In this document: positions 6,801 to 9,822 of the stretch, piece by piece
Layout: each line of letters starts with the position of its first letter
Numbering within the stretch: position 1 is the first letter of the stretch
Origin: CAVSNH01 sp963729275
Lineage (GTDB): Bacteria; Actinomycetota; Acidimicrobiia; Acidimicrobiales; RAAP-2
Reading direction: 5' to 3'
Assembly: GCA_963729275.1 (NCBI GenBank)
Contig: CAVSNH010000006.1
Span: 1-9,822 of the forward strand
Length of the DNA stretch: 9,822 bases
Notes under the pieces: generated by a model
What the model was told of the DNA's origin: nothing
Seen by the model: only the letters and a program-made list of their open reading frames with translations
Databases searched by the model: none
Position numbers and translations under genes: made by a program

Positions 6801-6855
6801 TAGGGGCAATGTGGGGGCGTTGTACCTGGTCTCTTGCCCACCTGACCTCGACAAT
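6801..6855 (+). promoter_or_regulatory. Promoter with tandem 11-bp direct repeats before the small secreted protein gene
   Basis: Two adjacent 11-bp units, TAGGGGCAATG (6801-6811) and TGGGGGCGTTG (6812-6822), are followed by TACC and a candidate -35 TGGTCT (6827-6832). After 17 bp comes a candidate -10 GACAAT (6850-6855), 39 bases before the ATG at 6895. The same arrangement, at the same spacings, precedes the kelch gene (7424-7489), which strongly supports it. Direct repeats just upstream of the -35, at one helical turn, suit a class II-type activator binding as an oligomer. Confidence 0.65.
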
Positions 6856-6894
6856 GCATCTCGTGGGGCTCAATTTCCACAAGGAGAGAACGAG

Positions 6895-7281
6895 ATGATG
6901 AAGCGACTGGCAGTGGCGGCAGCATCAGTGTGCATGGGGACCATCGGGCTGGCCGGGGTGGCCGGAGCCGCCAAGGCACCGAATCCCATCACGTCGGGCT
7001 CGCAGTGGACGATCTACTCGACGGGTTTCACGTGCGAAGAGGTTCTGACCTTCACCCCTCATCACTTCACTGGCAGCCAGGGCGGCGACGCCGGCACCTA
7101 CACCGGCGGCAAGACGGCGCTCATCCTGAGGTGGAAGGCGGGTGAAGACAGGGGGGCTGTCGGCGCAGGGGAATACGCCAACACGTCAGGGGGGGAATAC
7201 GAACTCTTGATCGGACGCGACGGTTATGTCGGGTCCTATTACATGGTTGCCGGTGTGGACCCAGACGGGGGCAGTTGCTGA
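6895..7281 (+). CDS. Small secreted protein of unknown function
   Basis: This 128-residue protein begins MMKRLAVAAASVCMGTIGLA and continues GVAGAAKAP: a Sec signal peptide with basic n-region, hydrophobic core and likely cleavage after an AGA motif (residues about 23-26). The mature part, of about 100 residues, is rich in Gly, Thr and Tyr with alternating polar and hydrophobic residues, which suggests a small beta fold. It holds two cysteines, Cys47 and the very last residue Cys128, which could form a disulfide outside the cell. I recognise no family. The ATG at 6895 is chosen because AAGGAGAGAA lies 8 nt before it and the signal peptide starts there; ATG at 6898 is an alternative. Promoter repeats shared with the next gene imply co-regulation, and a strong terminator follows. 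Confidence 0.8.
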   Translation: MMKRLAVAAASVCMGTIGLAGVAGAAKAPNPITSGSQWTIYSTGFTCEEVLTFTPHHFTGSQGGDAGTYTGGKTALILRWKAGEDRGAVGAGEYANTSGGEYELLIGRDGYVGSYYMVAGVDPDGGSC

Positions 7282-7295
7282 CGAGCCGACCCACC

Positions 7296-7341
7296 GAGAC
7301 GCGACAAGGCCCCCGGTTCGCCGGGGGCCTTGTCGCGTCTC
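7296..7341 (+). terminator. Perfect 21-bp hairpin terminator
   Basis: Bases 7296-7316 are fully complementary to 7321-7341 around a TTCG loop, with a G/C-rich upper stem (GGCCCCCGG/CCGGGGGCC). It starts 15 bp after the stop codon of the small secreted protein. There is no T tract, as is common for actinobacterial terminators. The very stable stem should isolate this gene from the next promoter. Confidence 0.88.
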
Positions 7342-7423
7342 ATCGTCAGGGGGATATTCGCTCCATGTCTGACGATGCGCCGCCCTGTCCCCGGCGCCCC
7401 TAGGTGGCGTCCAGCGCCCGGTG

Positions 7424-7489
7424 TAGGGGTGATGTTGGGGTGATGTGGGGACGCCGTCCCTGGTCACTGAGGTGACTTTCCAGGACGAT
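7424..7489 (+). promoter_or_regulatory. Promoter with three 11-bp direct repeats before the kelch gene
   Basis: Three consecutive units, TAGGGGTGATG (7424-7434), TTGGGGTGATG (7435-7445) and TGGGGACGCCG (7446-7456), run into TCCC and a candidate -35 TGGTCA (7461-7466). A 17-bp spacer separates it from the candidate -10 GACGAT (7484-7489), 45 bases before the start codon. Positions correspond one to one with 6801-6855, with one extra distal unit. A GTCAC/GTGAC inverted repeat (7463-7467 and 7472-7476) overlaps the -35 and spacer and could bind another factor. Confidence 0.65.
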
Positions 7490-7534
7490 GGAACTCGGCC
7501 ACTCGGTCACTTCAACTCTCGAAGGGAGCCTGTC

Positions 7535-9418
7535 ATGGACACTCAAATGTCAGATCCATCTCTTTCTTTTGCCGGCGAGCCCACCGCCCGCCGGCGAGAA
7601 CGCCACCTGCGGTTCAGCCGGGCGACCCGTAAGCGCATTGCCGCTCCGGCGCTGTTGGCACTGGCCGCCGTGCTCGGTCTCGTCGCGCCGACCGCGGCGA
7701 TCGCGAGCGCGACCACCGCCCCCGCCATCAGCCTCTCCTGGGTGGCAGAGAGCCCGGCGACGAGCCCGTCGCCTCGGGTCGCTGCTGCGATGGCGTACGA
7801 CCCGGCCACTCAACAGCTGGTGCTGTTCGGTGGCGAGAACAACACGGGTGGCGGGGCACTCGGCGACACCTGGAGCTGGAACGGCAGCACGTGGTCGGAG
7901 CTTGACCCGAGCACCAGCCCCTCCGCCCGCTCCAATGCGTCGATGGCCTACGACCCGGCTAGCGGTCAGCTACTGCTGTTCGGTGGCGAGAATTCGTCCG
8001 ATCAGAACTTCGGCGACACCTGGAGCTGGAACGGCAGCACGTGGGTCGACCTCGACCCGAGCACTAATCCGCCGGCGCGGGTGGACGCCGCCATGGCCTA
8101 CGACCCCGCCCTCGGCGAGCTCGTGCTCTTCGGCGGCTCGGAAGGGACCGGTTCGGGAGGGACCTACGATGGCGACACCTGGGCGTGGAACGGTACGACC
8201 TGGACGGAGCTGAACCCGACGGGGTCGACCCCCGCGGCCCGCGCCGGGGCGTCGATGGCCTACGACACTGCCACGAGCCAGCTGGTCCTCTTCGGCGGCG
8301 ACGGTGCCAACGGCCTGCTCGACGACACGTGGACCTTCACCGGCTCGGCCTGGTCCGAGGCCAGCCCGGCGACGAGCCCTTCGGTCCTCGGCTATTCCGC
8401 GATGGCCTACGACCCCACCTCGAGCCAGCTGGTCCTGTTTAACGGCCTCAGCGGCGAAGACTTGGGGAGCACCTGGAGCTGGACAGGGTCGAACTGGAAC
8501 GAGTCGACATCCCCGGCGGTCAACCCACCGTTCAATTACGGATCGTCGATGGCCTACGACACCGCTACAAGCCAGCTGCTCCTCTTCGGCGGCATCCTGA
8601 GCAGTAGCACCTGGATCGACCTCCCCGAGGCGGCGCCGGCGATCACGAGCTCGGGGATGACCTCCTTCACGACCGGTGCCGCCGGCAGCTTCACGGTGGG
8701 GACCACTGGCAATCCCGCTCCGACCGTCAGTGAGGCGGGCGGGCTGCCCAAGGGCGTGACGCTCTCTCCGTCGGGCGTGCTCTCGGGCACACCGGCCAAC
8801 GGGACGGGTGGGGCCTACGACTTCGAGATCACCGCCTCGAACGATGTCGGCAGTCCCGCCACCGAGGCATTCATCTTGATTGTCGACCAGTCACCGGTCG
8901 TCACGAGCCATCACGCCGCCACCTTCGTCGTCGGAACACCGGGCAAGTTCCAAGGGACGGCGAGCGCCTACCCCCCGCCCACCTTCAGCGAGGCGGACAC
9001 GTTGCCGGCCGGGCTGACCCTGTCGCCCTCCGGTCTGCTAGCCGGCACGCCGGCGGCCGATACGGCGGGTACCTACAAGATCGTGCTCAAGGCCACGAAC
9101 GCTGCCGGCAGCGGCACACAGAAGTTCACCCTGACGGTGGGCCAGAGTGTCCAGAACCAAGCGCCGGTCATCACGAGCCTCCACTCGGAGACCTTCGTCG
9201 TCGGCTCCAAGGGGAAGTTCCAGGTGACAGCCACCGGCACCCCGGCCCCGACGTTCACCGAGACGGGGAACCTGCCCCCAGGTGTGACCCTCTCGGCGGC
9301 CGGCCTGCTGTCCGGTGATCCTGCGGTCGGTAGCGACGGGACCTACCCGGTCGTGCTCGAAGCCACCAATGCCGCCGGCACCGGCACCCAGAAGTTCACC
9401 CTGACTGTCGTCGGGTAG
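7535..9418 (+). CDS. Secreted kelch-repeat protein with three putative Ig (He_PIG) domains
   Basis: This 627-residue extracellular protein has a long charged N-region (residues 1-34, with RRRER and RKR) followed by a hydrophobic segment (AAPALLALAAVLGLVAPTAA, 36-55) and likely cleavage near AIASA. Residues 80-365 hold six kelch units of about 50 residues, each with MAYDPAT..QLVLFGG then DTWSWNGSTW, together enough for a six-bladed propeller. Residues 369-451, 454-536 and 543-626 are three putative Ig domains (He_PIG type; motifs GLPKGVTLSPSGVLSGTP, Y...L.ATNAAGTGTQKFTLTV), the last two being very alike. No LPXTG or C-terminal membrane anchor is present, so it is probably released or loosely attached. 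I chose ATG 7535 because GAAGGGAG lies 6 nt before it. Binding or adhesion is a family-based inference; no catalytic site is seen. Confidence 0.9.
   Translation: MDTQMSDPSLSFAGEPTARRRERHLRFSRATRKRIAAPALLALAAVLGLVAPTAAIASATTAPAISLSWVAESPATSPSPRVAAAMAYDPATQQLVLFGGENNTGGGALGDTWSWNGSTWSELDPSTSPSARSNASMAYDPASGQLLLFGGENSSDQNFGDTWSWNGSTWVDLDPSTNPPARVDAAMAYDPALGELVLFGGSEGTGSGGTYDGDTWAWNGTTWTELNPTGSTPAARAGASMAYDTATSQLVLFGGDGANGLLDDTWTFTGSAWSEASPATSPSVLGYSAMAYDPTSSQLVLFNGLSGEDLGSTWSWTGSNWNESTSPAVNPPFNYGSSMAYDTATSQLLLFGGILSSSTWIDLPEAAPAITSSGMTSFTTGAAGSFTVGTTGNPAPTVSEAGGLPKGVTLSPSGVLSGTPANGTGGAYDFEITASNDVGSPATEAFILIVDQSPVVTSHHAATFVVGTPGKFQGTASAYPPPTFSEADTLPAGLTLSPSGLLAGTPAADTAGTYKIVLKATNAAGSGTQKFTLTVGQSVQNQAPVITSLHSETFVVGSKGKFQVTATGTPAPTFTETGNLPPGVTLSAAGLLSGDPAVGSDGTYPVVLEATNAAGTGTQKFTLTVVG
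7861..8044 (+). repeat. Exact 34-bp in-frame repeat within kelch units 1 and 2
   Basis: Bases 7861-7894 and 8011-8044 are identical over 34 bp and 150 bp apart, exactly one 50-codon kelch unit. They encode the GDTWSWNGSTW strand of neighbouring blades. Identity at the silent positions suggests recent duplication or gene conversion between blades. Confidence 0.85.
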
Positions 9419-9437
9419 ACGGTCACTGCCCCATACC

Positions 9438-9475
9438 CCGAAGCCCTGCGTCGCCAACGCGGCGCGGGGTTTCGG
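9438..9475 (+). terminator. 17-bp hairpin terminator after the kelch gene
   Basis: Bases 9438-9454 pair with 9459-9475 over 17 positions, 14 Watson-Crick and three G-T wobbles, around a CAAC loop. It begins 19 bp after the TAG stop. No strong T tract follows. Confidence 0.82.
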
Positions 9476-9686
9476 CGCGGCTGGATCGAGAAGGATCGCG
9501 GGCCAACCGCAACAAGAGACCGACCACGCTGTCCAGCTCGACCCGCTCCACCACCCGGCGAGCTCGACCACCGACAACGCCACAATCATCCGTCTTCGTT
9601 CGCTGCTCGCGGAGCGACGCGTGAGCGCCCCATTTGCGGCCTAGTACGGTTGCGCCAGGCGCCGATGTACAAGTGGCGCCCTTCAC
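9476..9686. other. Non-coding stretch before the right repeat
   Basis: No gene with a credible start or known motif is seen on either strand. A GGCGCC pair (9658-9663 and 9675-9680, 11-base spacer) sits just before the repeat. The bases CCCTTCACC (9678-9686) resemble the start of the tRNA-derived core at the left end, but are too short to count as an att core. Confidence 0.4.
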
Positions 9687-9822
9687 CTACCTGCGTCTTT
9701 GCAAATTGATGCAGCACAATCGGCAATTTCGATTGACCACAATGAACCGCGAGTCCCCGTAGTTGTCAATGGTGCGTGCGTTTTTTGTGCGCCGCGAACA
9801 GCGGAATCCCGTACCACGTGCA
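9687..9822. repeat. Right copy of ~137-bp diverged direct repeat, runs to window end
   Basis: It matches 51-187 in the same orientation at roughly 80 % identity, and its last exact block GTACCACGTGCA ends on the final base of the window, so the repeat may extend further. Unlike the left copy it is not preceded by a tRNA fragment. The minus-strand frame from 9822 to a TGA at 9683-9685 is open, but differences between the two copies are not concentrated at third codon positions, which argues against coding. It could mark the boundary of a second, tandemly inserted element. Confidence 0.85.

Noticed and set aside
7861..8600. Regularly spaced repeats suggestive of a CRISPR array
   Set aside because: The ~150-bp period is in frame and encodes kelch units; the intervening sequences are themselves related.
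9038..9589. Minus-strand open frames across the Ig domains and the 3' flank
   Set aside because: They run antisense to the well-supported He_PIG coding sequence and through its terminator, have no recognisable family, and lack a convincing ribosome binding site.
9683..9822. Open minus-strand frame at the right edge, possibly the C-terminus of a tyrosine integrase
   Set aside because: The residues H-V-V-R-D-S followed by an Ala-rich stretch loosely recall integrase ends, but no catalytic Tyr is visible in the window. Differences between the two repeat copies do not favour third codon positions, and the left copy has a stop in this frame.

Overview
The window is high-GC bacterial DNA, most likely from an actinobacterium. 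The evidence is GC-rich codon use, a GTG-started STAND regulator of actinobacterial type, a secretory-lipase-family gene, a DUF302 gene and long-stem terminators without U tracts. Acidimicrobiia-like is my best guess, but the sequence alone cannot fix the lineage.

Left third (1-3520), accessory and partly decayed. Position 1 opens inside the 3' half of a tRNA-Gly(GCC) on the minus strand. The tRNA match stops exactly at the anticodon loop (position 31), which is the mark left by a site-specific integration. It is followed by a ~137-bp sequence (51-187) that recurs as a ~80 % identical direct repeat at the extreme right end (9687-9822). Next come a MazF-type toxin and ribbon-helix-helix antitoxin pair on the minus strand with a palindromic operator over a probably leaderless start. 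Then follow a frameshifted transposase remnant, an N-terminally truncated secretory lipase, a strong hairpin, a 51-residue zinc-ribbon ORF, a DUF302 gene and a doubtful small membrane ORF.

Centre (3761-6535). One large gene encodes a 924-residue regulator: an XRE-type helix-turn-helix, an NB-ARC/AAA-like STAND NTPase module and a long helical sensor region. It is divergent from the DUF302 side.

Right part (6536-9480). Two secreted-protein genes lie downstream in the same direction. One is a 128-residue protein with a signal peptide; the other is a 627-residue protein with six kelch repeats and three putative Ig (He_PIG) domains. Each ends in a strong hairpin terminator, and each is preceded by the same promoter design: tandem 11-bp G-rich direct repeats (TAGGGGYRATG type), a TGGTCW -35, a 17-bp spacer and a GACRAT -10. 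This suggests one activator co-controls both, and the adjacent STAND regulator is the obvious but unproven candidate.

Overall the window reads as a genomic island at a tRNA-Gly site: a toxin-antitoxin module and gene debris near the att end, then a compact regulator plus secreted-protein unit, bounded by diverged direct repeats. The right repeat runs into the window edge, so the far boundary, any integrase and the intact tRNA are not visible.
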